From Mariprofundaceae bacterium (lineage in GTDB: Bacteria > Pseudomonadota > Zetaproteobacteria > Mariprofundales > Mariprofundaceae), in assembly GCA_021772895.1 (NCBI GenBank), contig JAJFLC010000012.1:248001-312000 (forward strand): 64,000 bases of DNA. The letters are read 5' to 3'. This document shows, piece by piece, positions 45,321 to 55,508 of this stretch; the stretch's first letter is position 1; the number at the start of each line of letters is the position of its first letter. Under the pieces are notes generated by a model that worked only from the letters and a program-made list of their open reading frames with translations, ran no database searches and had not been told where the DNA came from. The translations under genes and the position numbers were made by a program.

Positions 45321-46286
45321 CTATTCGATATTTTCAAGAAAATGGATGCTGAACAGCTCATTGGTGTCGGTCCATACCGTGGATGGCGTGAAACCGGCCT
45401 GCCGGGCCAGATCGTGAAACTCTTTGATGGTGTATTTGTATGAGTTTTCGGTGTGGATGCTCTCGCCCTCGGCAATGTCGAATTTTGTGCCATTGATATG
45501 GACTTGCTGGTCAGCATCACTGATGAGGTGCATCTCCACACGTCCTTCGTGTTCGTTATAGAAGGCATGATGATTAAAGTTTTCCAGATCAAAATTGGCG
45601 CCCAGATCAGTATTGATACGTGTCAGCAGGTTCAGATTGAACTGGGCGGTCACGCCTGCTGCATCATTATATGCAGCACTGAGAATGGCAGGTTCTTTTT
45701 TGAGATCGACGCCAATGAGAAGACCGCCGCCGTGCCCGACCATGGCGGCAATATTGGTGAGAAAATCGACAGCATCTTCCGGTGTGAAATTGCCGATGCT
45801 GGAGCCGGGGAAAAAGGCGATTTTACGCGCGGCTTTTGGCGTGCTGGGTAGCATAATCGGTTTGGTGTAATCGATAACAGCCGGATGCACCTTGACTTCG
45901 GGGTAGTCCGCCACAAGCTGCTTTGCCACCTCTTGCAGGTAATCACCGGAAATATCCATGGGTACATAGGTGTGGGGTTTTGCCGCTTCGATCAGCTGGC
46001 GTACCTTTTGAATGCTGCCGCAGCCGGGCTCGACCAGTACACAGTCAGGGCCGATATGTGCAACAATTTCATCGAGGTTTTCCTGCAAAATCGCCATCTC
46101 GGTGCGTGTCGGATAATACTCCTCTGTTTCACATATGGCCTCAAACAAACGGGAGCCGACCTCATCGTAAAAGAATTTTGGTGGAACACTGCGCGGCTGC
46201 TGGCTCAGGCCATGTATCACTTCGGCATAGAGATCGCCGGACACATCATATTGTTTATCAAGATCGATGGTGTTTGTCTGGCTCAT
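45321..46286 (-). CDS. egtD: Histidine N-alpha-methyltransferase EgtD
   Basis: 321 residues. It trimethylates histidine to hercynine with SAM. Motifs: PPKFFYDEVGSRLFEAI near the N-terminus, SAM-binding VLVEPGCGSIQKV, FFPGSSIGNF and the C-terminal HTENSYKYTI. Start overlaps the egtB stop by four bases. Together with EgtB it makes the ergothioneine backbone. Confidence 0.95.
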   Translation of the reverse strand: MSQTNTIDLDKQYDVSGDLYAEVIHGLSQQPRSVPPKFFYDEVGSRLFEAICETEEYYPTRTEMAILQENLDEIVAHIGPDCVLVEPGCGSIQKVRQLIEAAKPHTYVPMDISGDYLQEVAKQLVADYPEVKVHPAVIDYTKPIMLPSTPKAARKIAFFPGSSIGNFTPEDAVDFLTNIAAMVGHGGGLLIGVDLKKEPAILSAAYNDAAGVTAQFNLNLLTRINTDLGANFDLENFNHHAFYNEHEGRVEMHLISDADQQVHINGTKFDIAEGESIHTENSYKYTIKEFHDLARQAGFTPSTVWTDTNELFSIHFLENIE

Positions 46287-47602
46287 GTTAGCTCCTGTGC
46301 AAGGCGAAACCCGCTGAACTGCCAGCGTTCATGGGGATAAAAAAAGTTCCGATAAGTGGGGCGGATATGGTCGTTGGAGGTGGCGCATGAGCCGCCACGC
46401 AAAACCATCTGACTGCTCATGAATTTGCCATTGTATTCACCCAGTGGCCCGTGTGCCTGTTGATAACCGGGATAGGATGTATAAGGGCTTTGTGTCCATT
46501 CCCATACATCACCATACATTTGAAGCAGCGGCTGATCGCTCTGTTTTTTTTGTGCTGCGACGGGTTGCAGGTAGCCCTGATCAGAAAAATTACCGGTGAT
46601 GGGCAGGTTTTCACTGGCGATTTCCCACTCGGCTTCGCTGGGCAGCCGTTTGCCTGCCCAGCGGGCATAAGCTGATGCTTCAAAATGGCTGACATGGCAG
46701 ACCGGGGCCTGAAGATCGACAGGACACATGCCTGTGAGTGTCATGTGCCACCAGACATCATCAACTTTTTCCCAGTAGAGCGGTGCCTGCCAATGGTTTT
46801 GCTGAATGGTTTTCCATGCTTCTGAAAGCCACAGGTCAGGGTCACGGTAGGCATCGGCATCGATAAATTCGATGTATTCAGCATTGGTGACTGGGCGTGA
46901 GGCGAGTTGAAAATCGTCAATATAAACACGATGTCTGGGGCTTTCATTGTCATAAGAAAATTCATTACCGCCGAATTCATCGACATGAAATCCTATGTTT
47001 TTTACGCCGCCTTCAAAGGTGTGCCACTGTAACACTTGTTTGTTTGCAGTCGGTGGCGGTGGCATTTCAAGGTAAGCAGGCCGTAAGGGATTGTAGGCAA
47101 AATTGTATTTGATATCAGTGAGCATCAGCTCCTGATGCTGCTGTTCATGGTTGAGCCCGAGTGTGGTACGCCGGATAATTTCATTACGTTCATGATGATC
47201 TGCTTGATTGAGCAGCTTGCTCATCTGTGTGTCAATATGGGCGCGGTATTGATATACCTCCGCCACAGTCGGGCGTGAGAGAAGGCCACGTTCAGGGCGT
47301 GGATGGTAGGTGCCAATGGTATCATAATAGGAGTTGAACAGATGTGAAAACAGCGAATCAAATATCTCGTAACCTTCGAGAAAGGGTTTGAGTAACATGG
47401 TCTCAAAAAACCAGGATGTGTGTGCCAGGTGCCATTTAGGGGGGCTGGTTTCAGGTACGGTCTGGATACCATAATCTTCGATTTCAAGCGGTTGACAGAT
47501 ATTTTCTGATTGCTGTCTGATACGGACATACTTTTTCTTTAGCGCTGTATGATCAGCAGAAAATAGTGCGGTGTTTTCAAGTATAACGTTGTTTGCTGTC
47601 AT
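46283..47602 (-). CDS. egtB: Ergothioneine synthase iron enzyme EgtB
   Basis: 439 residues. N-terminal DinB-like domain with the iron ligands in WHLAHTSWF and NHEQQHQELM (HxxxHxE), followed by a formylglycine-generating-enzyme-like domain (about 200-435: RPVTNAEYIEFI, RWAGKRLPSEAEWE, WEWTQSPY, MVLRGGSC). It joins hercynine and a thiol with O2. No egtA or egtC is nearby, which suggests direct use of cysteine or another supplier of gamma-glutamylcysteine. Middle gene of DUF427-egtB-egtD. Confidence 0.95.
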   Translation of the reverse strand: MTANNVILENTALFSADHTALKKKYVRIRQQSENICQPLEIEDYGIQTVPETSPPKWHLAHTSWFFETMLLKPFLEGYEIFDSLFSHLFNSYYDTIGTYHPRPERGLLSRPTVAEVYQYRAHIDTQMSKLLNQADHHERNEIIRRTTLGLNHEQQHQELMLTDIKYNFAYNPLRPAYLEMPPPPTANKQVLQWHTFEGGVKNIGFHVDEFGGNEFSYDNESPRHRVYIDDFQLASRPVTNAEYIEFIDADAYRDPDLWLSEAWKTIQQNHWQAPLYWEKVDDVWWHMTLTGMCPVDLQAPVCHVSHFEASAYARWAGKRLPSEAEWEIASENLPITGNFSDQGYLQPVAAQKKQSDQPLLQMYGDVWEWTQSPYTSYPGYQQAHGPLGEYNGKFMSSQMVLRGGSCATSNDHIRPTYRNFFYPHERWQFSGFRLAQELT

Positions 47603-48087
47603 GAACTTCCCTCCTTTATCACCCTGTCAGAATTTAGTATAGCGGCTTGTTTTTCTGTTGTCTGGCTTAAATTTATGTCCTGTTGGGAGAAGGCATCCAA
47701 TTGATCCATAAAAAATGCCAAATGACCTTGAATGGATGCGACTTCGGATAGTGGTGATTCGTAACTCCAGACGGCATTTTCAGCCAGCTTACTACCTGAG
47801 TTGAGCGTGTAATAGCTTGCATCACCTTTGTAGGGGCAACATGTGTGATGTGATGAGGCTTGTAACAGATTTTCCTGCACATCAGCGCGTGGGATGTAGA
47901 GCACAGGCTTGTGTCCAGTTTCGTAGAGTGTCAGTGCATGTCGTGTGTTGGCAACGATTTGGCCGTCAAACATCATTTTTATATGTTGATGCTCTGCTTG
48001 AATCGTAATGGTGTGAGCAGGATTGCTTGTTTTTGTGCGATGTTTTTTGTTATCCGTGTTATTGGGCCTGATTGTTTGTATCGCCAT
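47599..48087 (-). CDS. DUF427 domain protein in the ergothioneine operon
   Basis: 162 residues. The central part (about 45-130) is a DUF427 beta-tent domain: MFDGQIVANTRHALTLYET, LYIPRADV and TCCPYKGDASYYTL. ATG at 48087 has AGGAGC before it; the frame stays open upstream. It overlaps egtB by four bases, so it is co-transcribed with it. Function is unknown; the association hints at a role near thiol/sulfur or redox metabolism. Confidence 0.85.
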   Translation of the reverse strand: MAIQTIRPNNTDNKKHRTKTSNPAHTITIQAEHQHIKMMFDGQIVANTRHALTLYETGHKPVLYIPRADVQENLLQASSHHTCCPYKGDASYYTLNSGSKLAENAVWSYESPLSEVASIQGHLAFFMDQLDAFSQQDINLSQTTEKQAAILNSDRVIKEGSS

Positions 48088-48208
48088 ATACAGCTCCTGT
48101 TTACGAATGAATTTTCCTTGTATGGATTCTTTGCGGAGAACCATAGTTGCTTCACTTATGCAGCATAACCCTTGAATAGTGCGTTCTATTAATGCAAAAA
48201 TGCACCGC

Positions 48209-49102
48209 ATGGATTGGGATGATCTCCGTTTTTTTCTGGCTGTTGCCCAAAAGGGCTCAATTCGGGCCGCTGCACAACACTTGAAGGTGAACCATTCAAC
48301 GGTGCTACGACGCATTACGGCCTTTGAAAAAAAGCTTGCGGTGCGCCTGTTTGATCGATTGCCAACGGGTTATGCATTAACCCCGGCGGGCGAGGATATG
48401 GTGGCCGCCACAGAGCGTATTGAGGAGGAGGTCACTACACTTGATCGGCAAGTTTTCGGACGTGATGCACAGCTCAGTGGTGAGTTGCGGATCACCATGC
48501 CCGATGCACTTGCATCACATCTTCTGATGCCCGTGATCGCAGGTTTTACGCAAAAATATTCGGGTATTGAGATTGAACTGGCTGTTTCGGGAAAAACCTT
48601 TGACCTGACAAAACGTGAAGCCGATGTTGCGATTCGGATTACGAACAAACCACCAGCCAATTTAATTGGACGTCGAGTTATCCGTTATGCCAAAGCCGTT
48701 TATGCTTCAATAGATTATCTTGCACAACATGATCCAGTGGAAAAACCGGAGGCAATGAATTGGCTGGGTTGGGAACGTACGCCTCAGCCACCATGGTGGG
48801 TCAAAGAGAGTGATTATAGTAACGTGCCGATACGTCATCAGATTAACCGTGAGATACTTCAGCTTGAGGCGGCCAAAGCAGATATGGGCCTGACCATGTT
48901 GCCTTGCTTTATCGGTGACCGTGAGCCACAGCTTCGCCGGTTGCCGCCGGGAAACACGTTGCCCAGCCATGAAATATGGATTCTTGCACATGAAGATCTT
49001 CGTTATACGGCCAGAGTGCGAGCGTTTATTGGTTTTGTGTCTGAAGCGTTGGAGAGTTATCGGAACTTGCTGGAAGGAAAACTGCCTCAACCGGAAATTT
49101 AA
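48209..49102 (+). CDS. LysR-family transcriptional regulator
   Basis: 297 residues from the ATG at 48209 (MDWDDLRFFLAV, the standard start; GTG at 48179 and ATG at 48200 are alternatives). An N-terminal helix-turn-helix (SIRAAAQHLKVNHSTVLRRITAFEKKL) and a C-terminal periplasmic-binding-like effector domain are present. It diverges from the DUF427-egtB-egtD operon with a gap of about 120 bases and probably regulates it; the effector is unknown. Ends four bases into the convergent kinase gene. Confidence 0.9.
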   Translation: MDWDDLRFFLAVAQKGSIRAAAQHLKVNHSTVLRRITAFEKKLAVRLFDRLPTGYALTPAGEDMVAATERIEEEVTTLDRQVFGRDAQLSGELRITMPDALASHLLMPVIAGFTQKYSGIEIELAVSGKTFDLTKREADVAIRITNKPPANLIGRRVIRYAKAVYASIDYLAQHDPVEKPEAMNWLGWERTPQPPWWVKESDYSNVPIRHQINREILQLEAAKADMGLTMLPCFIGDREPQLRRLPPGNTLPSHEIWILAHEDLRYTARVRAFIGFVSEALESYRNLLEGKLPQPEI

Positions 49103-50739
49103 CTATTGTGTTGCACTGGGTGATCTTCAGCAGGGAAGGTGATGTCAAACACAACACCTTCGCCAGGTTTACTGTCGCAGTGAATGGTGCCGCCAAGGTT
49201 TTTTATAACGATATTATAAACAACGTGCATGCCCAATCCACTACCACCTTCTGCACGCTTGGTGGTAAAGAAGGGATCAAAAATTTGTTTAAGGTTTTCC
49301 GGTGTCATGCCTTTTCCATTATCAGTATAACGTAGTTGAACTTTGCCGTCGGTGTAGGATGCAGTGATCTGAATGGTACCGGGATTGCCTTTTTCAAACG
49401 CGTGCAGGGAGGAGTTGATAACCAGATTGCTGATGACCTGAGAGAGTAGACCGGGGTAACTCTGAATATACAGCTTATCCGGGCAATCAATAACGACCTG
49501 GTGGTGATCGTGTTTGAGTTTTGGTCGCAGGCTCTGCACGACTTCTTCGAGATATTGACGAAGTGAAAAATAACGCTGTTCGCCGCTGGATTGGTCCACT
49601 GCCACCTGTTTGAAACTATGAATTAAATCAGCGGCACGCTTGAGATTGCTGAGCAACAGCTGGGTAGATTCAAGTGTTGTATTCAGAAAGGCTTCGAAAT
49701 CGCTACGGGTCAGTACCCCCTGTTCATAGCGTTCATGATATTCGTCAACATGCTTTTTCAGGTGTGATGCGGCCAGCATACCAACGCCAACGGGTGTGTT
49801 GATCTCATGTGCAACCCCGGCAACCAGACCACCCAACGCCGCCATTTTTTCTGACTGCACGAGATAATCCTGTGTCTGTTTTAATTTTTCCAGTGAATCG
49901 GTAAGATCGGTGTTGATGGTACGAAGCTCGGCTGTGCGCAGCTCTACTTTCTGCTCAAGCTCTTCGTTCAGACGGTTTAATTCTGTATCGCGATACTGAA
50001 TCTTTGAGAGCATCTCATTGAAGGCATCCACCAGTGTGCCCAGTTCATCTTCGGATTCCTTAACAGCGCGGACAGAGTAATCCTGTTTTTTCGAAAACTG
50101 TTGTGCTGTTTCAACCAGGTGAAACAGAGGCGCGGAGATCATATATTGCAGACGGGCGGAGAGAAACCATGCGATCCCAACAATAAAAACAATGAGAAAA
50201 ACAGCATAGACCAGGTATTGCATAATGAACTGTTCAACCCGTTTCAGGTCGGATTCAAGATAGATCATGCCAATATGGGTTTCACCGCGGGATATATGCT
50301 GTAATACCGATATATTATGCCCTGACAGATGATCTGAGTGATTTGATTGATCGGCGTGTCCTGCATGATCTAAATGATCCGGATGGGCAGGGCATGTTTC
50401 TGTCTGTTTGTGATCTGCATGCAGATAAGTCGCAAAGATTTCACCATTGGCATCATAGATGCAGGCAACGCGCAGGGAGTTGTTCTGCTTTAGCGAGGCC
50501 AGGGTGCCGCTTGCAGACTCCTGATCAAAAAACTCAAGGGCTGCGATGCTCTGGTCACCGAGTACGTTTGCGGTAATCGTTAACTCGTTGGCGAGCGCAT
50601 TTTTGCTATAATAAATACCATAAACAAGCTGCAACAGACTGGCGAAAAGCAGTATGCTTGTGCTGATGGTGATGATGAGAAGGATCAGTTTTTTTCTGAT
50701 CGATGCGTCACGGATGGTGGTTATCACTGACGCGAACAT
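49099..50739 (-). CDS. Sensor histidine kinase with His-rich periplasmic insertion
   Basis: 546 residues. TM1 (about 16-40), periplasmic CHASE8-like sensor (41-165), TM2 (about 172-192), HAMP (195-248), coiled coil, HisKA with H in VAGVAHEINTPVG, and HATPase with NLVINS, DNGKGM and GSGLGMHVV. The sensor carries nine histidines and a cysteine between residues 107 and 141 (HADHKQTETCPAHPDHLD and on), suggesting metal sensing. It follows the YfiR-like gene with a one-base overlap (TAATG). No cognate receiver gene is adjacent; the single-domain regulators elsewhere in the window are candidates only. Confidence 0.92.
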   Translation of the reverse strand: MFASVITTIRDASIRKKLILLIITISTSILLFASLLQLVYGIYYSKNALANELTITANVLGDQSIAALEFFDQESASGTLASLKQNNSLRVACIYDANGEIFATYLHADHKQTETCPAHPDHLDHAGHADQSNHSDHLSGHNISVLQHISRGETHIGMIYLESDLKRVEQFIMQYLVYAVFLIVFIVGIAWFLSARLQYMISAPLFHLVETAQQFSKKQDYSVRAVKESEDELGTLVDAFNEMLSKIQYRDTELNRLNEELEQKVELRTAELRTINTDLTDSLEKLKQTQDYLVQSEKMAALGGLVAGVAHEINTPVGVGMLAASHLKKHVDEYHERYEQGVLTRSDFEAFLNTTLESTQLLLSNLKRAADLIHSFKQVAVDQSSGEQRYFSLRQYLEEVVQSLRPKLKHDHHQVVIDCPDKLYIQSYPGLLSQVISNLVINSSLHAFEKGNPGTIQITASYTDGKVQLRYTDNGKGMTPENLKQIFDPFFTTKRAEGGSGLGMHVVYNIVIKNLGGTIHCDSKPGEGVVFDITFPAEDHPVQHNS

Positions 50740-51296
50740 TACTCTGCTTCCGGCTTGATCACAGTGGCTATTTTCATGAGTTGGGAGCTGGCTTTAAAAC
50801 CGGCTTGCTGTAATCGTTTTGCATTGATGGTCAATTTAATTCGATCATGATCTTTGGTGAACTCTATGATGCCTTTGCTGCCAGCAAAGCCCTGAATATC
50901 ACTGACGGTGAGCATGCCGGGCCTGTTGATCTCTCCGTTCAGCTTTGTGAGGCGATCGCTTTCAGACTGGCTGACAAAAAGAATGTGGCACGGGGTATCT
51001 TTGTTGAGTGCTTTATTGCCAAGCCTTTTGATGTGCAGTGCGCGCTGTGGCCTGCTCTTTTTTTCTACATAACTGAGTGCTTCACCAAAGGGATCATCCC
51101 CATAAATACAGAGTGTTGTTGCAGACTGATCCTGCTGCATGCTGTCGGCTGGCCAGGTGATGTAATTGAAAAAATTGTAGAGAAAAATTGCCTTGATCGT
51201 GTATTCCCGATCCGCAGCCCTAGCAGGCACCGTTGAATAGGCCGTGCCGATCAGACCAAACAATAGCAGAAGCACCGATAGGCATATTTTATTCAT
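50739..51296 (-). CDS. YfiR-family (DUF4154) periplasmic protein
   Basis: 185 residues. Signal peptide (1-28), then a YfiR/HmsC-like domain: EYTIKAIFLYNFFNYITWPA, LCIYGDDPFGEAL, CHILFVSQSE and GMLTVSDIQGFAGSKGIIEF. YfiR binds and restrains the sensor of a membrane diguanylate cyclase in Pseudomonas; here it is encoded between a TonB-dependent receptor and a kinase, so it probably controls the kinase instead. Confidence 0.9.
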   Translation of the reverse strand: MNKICLSVLLLLFGLIGTAYSTVPARAADREYTIKAIFLYNFFNYITWPADSMQQDQSATTLCIYGDDPFGEALSYVEKKSRPQRALHIKRLGNKALNKDTPCHILFVSQSESDRLTKLNGEINRPGMLTVSDIQGFAGSKGIIEFTKDHDRIKLTINAKRLQQAGFKASSQLMKIATVIKPEAE

Positions 51297-51320
51297 GAGA
51301 CTGTATCCATCCTGTTGATA

Positions 51321-53270
51321 TCAAAATGTTAATCGCAGCGTGCCGTACACGGCCCTGCCGGAGTAGATGGGAATGGAATTGATATTTTTCCGGTTAATTT
51401 CCGGGTAGTAGATCGCTTTATCGAGCAGGTTATCCACCGAGATGGAGAAGGTTCCATCAAGCGCATCTGAAGCCTCCAGCAGGTGGCTGAGGCTGAATGT
51501 CACTTTGGCTGATACCAGGTGATATGCACCCGGTTCAGGATTCACATCTGCGGTGGTTGGGTCCACATCCCGGGTGGGGGTTGGTTTGCCAAAGTAGGTA
51601 TCGAAGAGGCTGAGGCTGTGCCCATGCAAAAATTCATAATTCAGGCCCAGCTTGGCCATCAGGTTGGGGGTGAATGTGCTGTCTTTCAGGCCAGCATCAT
51701 CTTTGTTTTGCTGATATGTGGCTGAACCGAGCAGGCTCAGTGCATCGGTCAGCATGGCTTTGCCTTCCAGCTCAACGCCTTCAAATGTAATTGCGCCGGC
51801 ATTGACAAATGTAAACAGCGGGCCTGCCAGACGTTGCCGCAGGATGATGCTTTTGACCTTGCTGTGGTAGTAGGTCAGGGCGGCGTAGTGGTTTGTGCTG
51901 TGGTAAAAGAGCTGGGCCTCTGTGGTGGTGATGGTTTCAGGTTTCAGTCCGGGGTTGCCCTGTAGGTTGGCAGTGTTGAGAAAACGTTCACTGGCGTAGG
52001 CGGAGCGGTAGGCCTCGCCATAGAGCAGTTTACTTCCCCAATGGTCGTTGAAGCTATAGGTGGCACCAAAGCGAGGTGAGATGTTAGATGTCTGGTTGTC
52101 TGCCTTATTCCACTGGACTCCGGCGGTCAGTTTGAGGTGCTCAACGGGTGTATAGGCGATTTCGGCATAGGCGCGGCCCTTGTGTGAGGTGTAGCTGATG
52201 CCTGCGGTGGGTGAGCCATGCTGATTTTCATATACACCACCAAAGAGCAGGTCGAGGTTATCCAGTACCGATCCCTTAACTGTGACTTCAACCTCTGCAT
52301 CGTCGGAGAAGCGGTGTCGGGTTGAATCAACGTCAAATTTAAGACTATTGTAGGTGACGTGGTAGTCGGCCTCCCACGATTTGCCGATACCGTGGTAGAA
52401 ACCGCCATCGAGCATCAGGTGGCGTATAATTTCATGGCCCGCAGGCCATTTTACGCCTGTGCCCAAATTGTATTGCTTGTAGCTGGTGTAGAGGCTGGTC
52501 AGTTCAAAGTTTTTATAAGACAGCGTGCCGAAGGAGCCAAAATCGGTTTCTTTCATTTTTGTCTGGTCATTGACGTTATTTTCATCGATAGCTCTGAAAT
52601 CCCATCCATCGGTTTTAAAGGCTTTAAGACCAAGCGTGATGCCCAGATCATCACCCTTCCATCCGCCTGCTGCATCCTCTGAAAGGCTATTGAAGGAGCC
52701 ATACGTTGTTGTCAGCGTAGTTTTATCCATCTTTTCGGCTGACTTGGTGATGATGTTGATCACACCGGAGAAAGCGCTGGTGCCGTACAGTACCGAGCCG
52801 GGGCCACGGATCACCTCAATGCGTTCAATGGTTTCGATCGGAAAGGCCTGTAACAGTGAGCCATGCAGACCACCATTGAAACTGGTGCGGTGGGGTCGGC
52901 CATTGATCAAAAAGAGAATGTCGCGGTTGGTGTGCGTGCGCATCTGTCCGCGTATGGTGATGATGTTGCTGTAAAAGTGCGAACCGATACTTTGTATGCT
53001 GGGCACGCGGTTGAGCACCTCTTTCAAATTCTTGGCACCAAACTGCTGAATCTCGCGTGCCGTGACAACACTGACGATGCCCGGTGCTTCGGAGACGTTC
53101 TCCGCTTTTTTTGATGCAACGGTAACCCGCATATTCATCAGATCGGTGAGGTCTGTGCTGAACATTTGGTCAAATTCTTTTTCTTCGGACGATGTGCCAC
53201 CATGGGCCTGGGCTTCAAGGACAAAGCCGCATAAAAAAAATGTAGTCATGAGCAGATGGATCAATTTCAT
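51321..53270 (-). CDS. TonB-dependent outer-membrane receptor
   Basis: 649 residues. Signal peptide (1-22) and a mature N-terminus starting HGG. The plug domain (about 55-165) includes RVTVASKKAENVSEAPGIV, GAKNLKEVLNRVPSIQ, IRGQMRTHTNRDILFLING and VEVIRGPGSVLYGTSAFSG-type sequence; the beta-barrel ends in YGTLRLTF with a terminal phenylalanine. Substrate unknown. First gene of a three-gene run with YfiR-like and kinase genes, so it may both transport and signal ligand status. Confidence 0.92.
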   Translation of the reverse strand: MKLIHLLMTTFFLCGFVLEAQAHGGTSSEEKEFDQMFSTDLTDLMNMRVTVASKKAENVSEAPGIVSVVTAREIQQFGAKNLKEVLNRVPSIQSIGSHFYSNIITIRGQMRTHTNRDILFLINGRPHRTSFNGGLHGSLLQAFPIETIERIEVIRGPGSVLYGTSAFSGVINIITKSAEKMDKTTLTTTYGSFNSLSEDAAGGWKGDDLGITLGLKAFKTDGWDFRAIDENNVNDQTKMKETDFGSFGTLSYKNFELTSLYTSYKQYNLGTGVKWPAGHEIIRHLMLDGGFYHGIGKSWEADYHVTYNSLKFDVDSTRHRFSDDAEVEVTVKGSVLDNLDLLFGGVYENQHGSPTAGISYTSHKGRAYAEIAYTPVEHLKLTAGVQWNKADNQTSNISPRFGATYSFNDHWGSKLLYGEAYRSAYASERFLNTANLQGNPGLKPETITTTEAQLFYHSTNHYAALTYYHSKVKSIILRQRLAGPLFTFVNAGAITFEGVELEGKAMLTDALSLLGSATYQQNKDDAGLKDSTFTPNLMAKLGLNYEFLHGHSLSLFDTYFGKPTPTRDVDPTTADVNPEPGAYHLVSAKVTFSLSHLLEASDALDGTFSISVDNLLDKAIYYPEINRKNINSIPIYSGRAVYGTLRLTF

Positions 53271-53539
53271 GGTTAAACCTCTGTTGATATAAGGTTGCGT
53301 TATAAGAGGTGGTTGCTCATTCCATGCGTATCGTCCGGTGGCATCGTTGCCAGGCCACTCTCACTGCGCCTCATACATGTATCGCGGTTTTGGCAAGAAA
53401 CTTGATTTATCATGGTGGTTTATAAATCCAATATGTTTTTTGGCCATTGCATGCCCGTTAAGTTTTTATTGGGTTCTTGCGCCGTGGTGAGTGATGCGTA
53501 GCTTGCCGTCTCTTCCAATTATTCGTTCCGGAGACACAT

Positions 53540-55099
53540 ATGCCATCGATTACCCGAGCATTGATCAGTGTATCAGATAAAACAGGTGTAGAAGATTTTG
53601 CACGATCGCTGGCCGATCGCGGTGTGGAGCTGCTCTCTACTGGCGGAACTGCGCGTTTGTTAAGAGAGGCAGGGATTCCTGTGCGTGATGTGTCTGATTA
53701 TACCCATTTCCCTGAAATGATGGATGGGCGTATCAAAACGCTGAATCCAAAAGTGCATGGTGGCATTTTGGCGCGTCGTGATCATGAAGGTGACCTTGCT
53801 TCTATGAAAGAGCATGGCATTGATCGCATTGATCTGGTTTGTGTGAATCTTTACCCATTTCGTGAAACGGTGGCTAAAGATGATTGCACGGTTGATGATG
53901 CGATTGAAAACATTGATATCGGTGGCCCATGTATGATTCGTGCATCAGCCAAAAACCATAAGTTTGTGACGGTGCTGGTTGACCCTGCCGATTATGCACT
54001 GGTTCTGAAAGAGGTTGAATCTTCGAATGGTTCAGTGGGAGAAGATGTGCGCCGCATGCTGGCTGTGAAGGCATTTGCACATACGGCTTCTTATGATGGC
54101 GCGATTGCGAATCACTTCTCTTCATTGAACGTAGATGAGAGCAAACGAAAGTTTCCGGACATCTTTACGCGCCAGTTTATCAAAACTGCGGATGAATTGA
54201 GATATGGCGAAAATCCACATCAGGATGGTGCGTTTTATGCAGATCCTGAAGATACTGGCCTCTCTCTGGCTGATTGTGAAGTGCTTCAGGGAAAGGCACT
54301 TTCTTACAATAACATTGCGGATGCCGATGCAGCTTTTGCCTGTGTGCGTGATTTTAATGAAAATGCTGCGGTGATTGTAAAACATGCCAATCCATGCGGT
54401 GTCGCCGTGGGTGGCGTGCAGTCTGAAATCTATGAACGTGCCCGTGCGGCTGATTCTACCTCTGCATTTGGTGGTATCGCAGCCTTTAATCAGCCTCTGG
54501 AAGGCGATACAGCCAGGTTGATCTCAGAAACTTTCATGGAAGTGGTGATTGCACCGGGTTTTACTGATGAAGCGCGGGAAGCATTGAAAGAGAAAAAGAA
54601 TCTTCGCTTGTTGCTTGCTCCATCTGCTGAGCCTGTAACAGGCGGTTTGGAGTTCAAACGTGTGAATGGCGGGCTTCTGGTTCAGGAACGTGATGCGCAT
54701 ATTCTGGATCGTGAGGCATGTAAAGTTGTTACAAAACGCGCGCCGACCGAAGAAGAGTGGCAGGACATGCTTTTTGCATGGTCGGTGGCCAAACATGTGA
54801 AATCCAATGCGATTGTATTTGCCAAAGGTGGTGTGACACTGGGTGTGGGTGCCGGTCAGATGAACCGCGTGAACTCGACCCGTATTGCAGCGCATCATGG
54901 TGGCGAAGAAATTAAAGATTCATCTGTTGCATCGGATGCCTTTTTTCCGTTCCGTGATGGTGTTGAGGCTTTGGCAGAAGCCGGTGCAAAAGCGGTGATT
55001 CAGCCGGGTGGTTCGGTGCGTGATGAGGAAGTGATTGCAGCAGCTGATGAATATGGGCTGGCTATGATCTTCACCGGCATCAGGCATTTCAGGCACTAA
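53540..55099 (+). CDS. purH: Bifunctional AICAR transformylase / IMP cyclohydrolase
   Basis: 519 residues. N-terminal MGS-like cyclohydrolase domain ([45 protein letters not shown]) and C-terminal transformylase with [11 protein letters not shown] and [12 protein letters not shown]. It carries out the last two steps to IMP. First gene of a purine-led run; 268 bases separate it from the divergent TonB receptor gene. Confidence 0.97.
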   Translation: MPSITRALISVSDKTGVEDFARSLADRGVELLSTGGTARLLREAGIPVRDVSDYTHFPEMMDGRIKTLNPKVHGGILARRDHEGDLASMKEHGIDRIDLVCVNLYPFRETVAKDDCTVDDAIENIDIGGPCMIRASAKNHKFVTVLVDPADYALVLKEVESSNGSVGEDVRRMLAVKAFAHTASYDGAIANHFSSLNVDESKRKFPDIFTRQFIKTADELRYGENPHQDGAFYADPEDTGLSLADCEVLQGKALSYNNIADADAAFACVRDFNENAAVIVKHANPCGVAVGGVQSEIYERARAADSTSAFGGIAAFNQPLEGDTARLISETFMEVVIAPGFTDEAREALKEKKNLRLLLAPSAEPVTGGLEFKRVNGGLLVQERDAHILDREACKVVTKRAPTEEEWQDMLFAWSVAKHVKSNAIVFAKGGVTLGVGAGQMNRVNSTRIAAHHGGEEIKDSSVASDAFFPFRDGVEALAEAGAKAVIQPGGSVRDEEVIAAADEYGLAMIFTGIRHFRH

Positions 55100-55104
55100 G
55101 TTTT

Positions 55105-55494
55105 ATGGCGCAGATTAAAATTTATGCGCTTCGCTCTTCGTATGAGGGACGTCAAAAATCTTTGTCAGATATCGTACATGGTTGTGTGGTTGATGCGTTT
55201 GCTTTGCCAAAGGATAAACGATTTCATCGTTTTATTTTGCTGGAAAAGACCGATTTTTTCTTTCCTGAAGATAGAAGTGATCGATATATCATTATTGAAA
55301 TCAGCTGTTTTGAAGGCCGTTCAGTGCAAACGAAAAAGAAGCTGGTTCGGTTGCTGTTTGAGCGTTTAGATAAAGACATGGGCATATCGGCGCAGGATAT
55401 TGAAATCACAATTTCTGAAACGCCTAAAGAAAACTGGGGAATCAGAGGATTGCCTGCGGATGAATTACAACTCAATTATAAAGTTGAAAAATAG
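55105..55494 (+). CDS. Tautomerase family protein
   Basis: 129 residues resembling the Tautomerase_2 group (4-oxalocrotonate tautomerase-like): SLSDIVHGCVVDAF, DRYIIIEISCFEGRSVQTKKKLVRLLFERL and the end ETPKENWGIRGLPADE, which is typical. The catalytic N-terminal proline of classical tautomerases is not at position 2 (MAQIK), so activity is uncertain. It lies between purH and purD with short gaps. Confidence 0.82.
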   Translation: MAQIKIYALRSSYEGRQKSLSDIVHGCVVDAFALPKDKRFHRFILLEKTDFFFPEDRSDRYIIIEISCFEGRSVQTKKKLVRLLFERLDKDMGISAQDIEITISETPKENWGIRGLPADELQLNYKVEK

Positions 55495-55508
55495 CTAGAG
55501 GAATAACA

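Noticed and set aside
52525-52974. 149-codon plus-strand frame inside the TonB receptor gene
   Set aside because: Antisense to a well-supported receptor; no ribosome site or domain.
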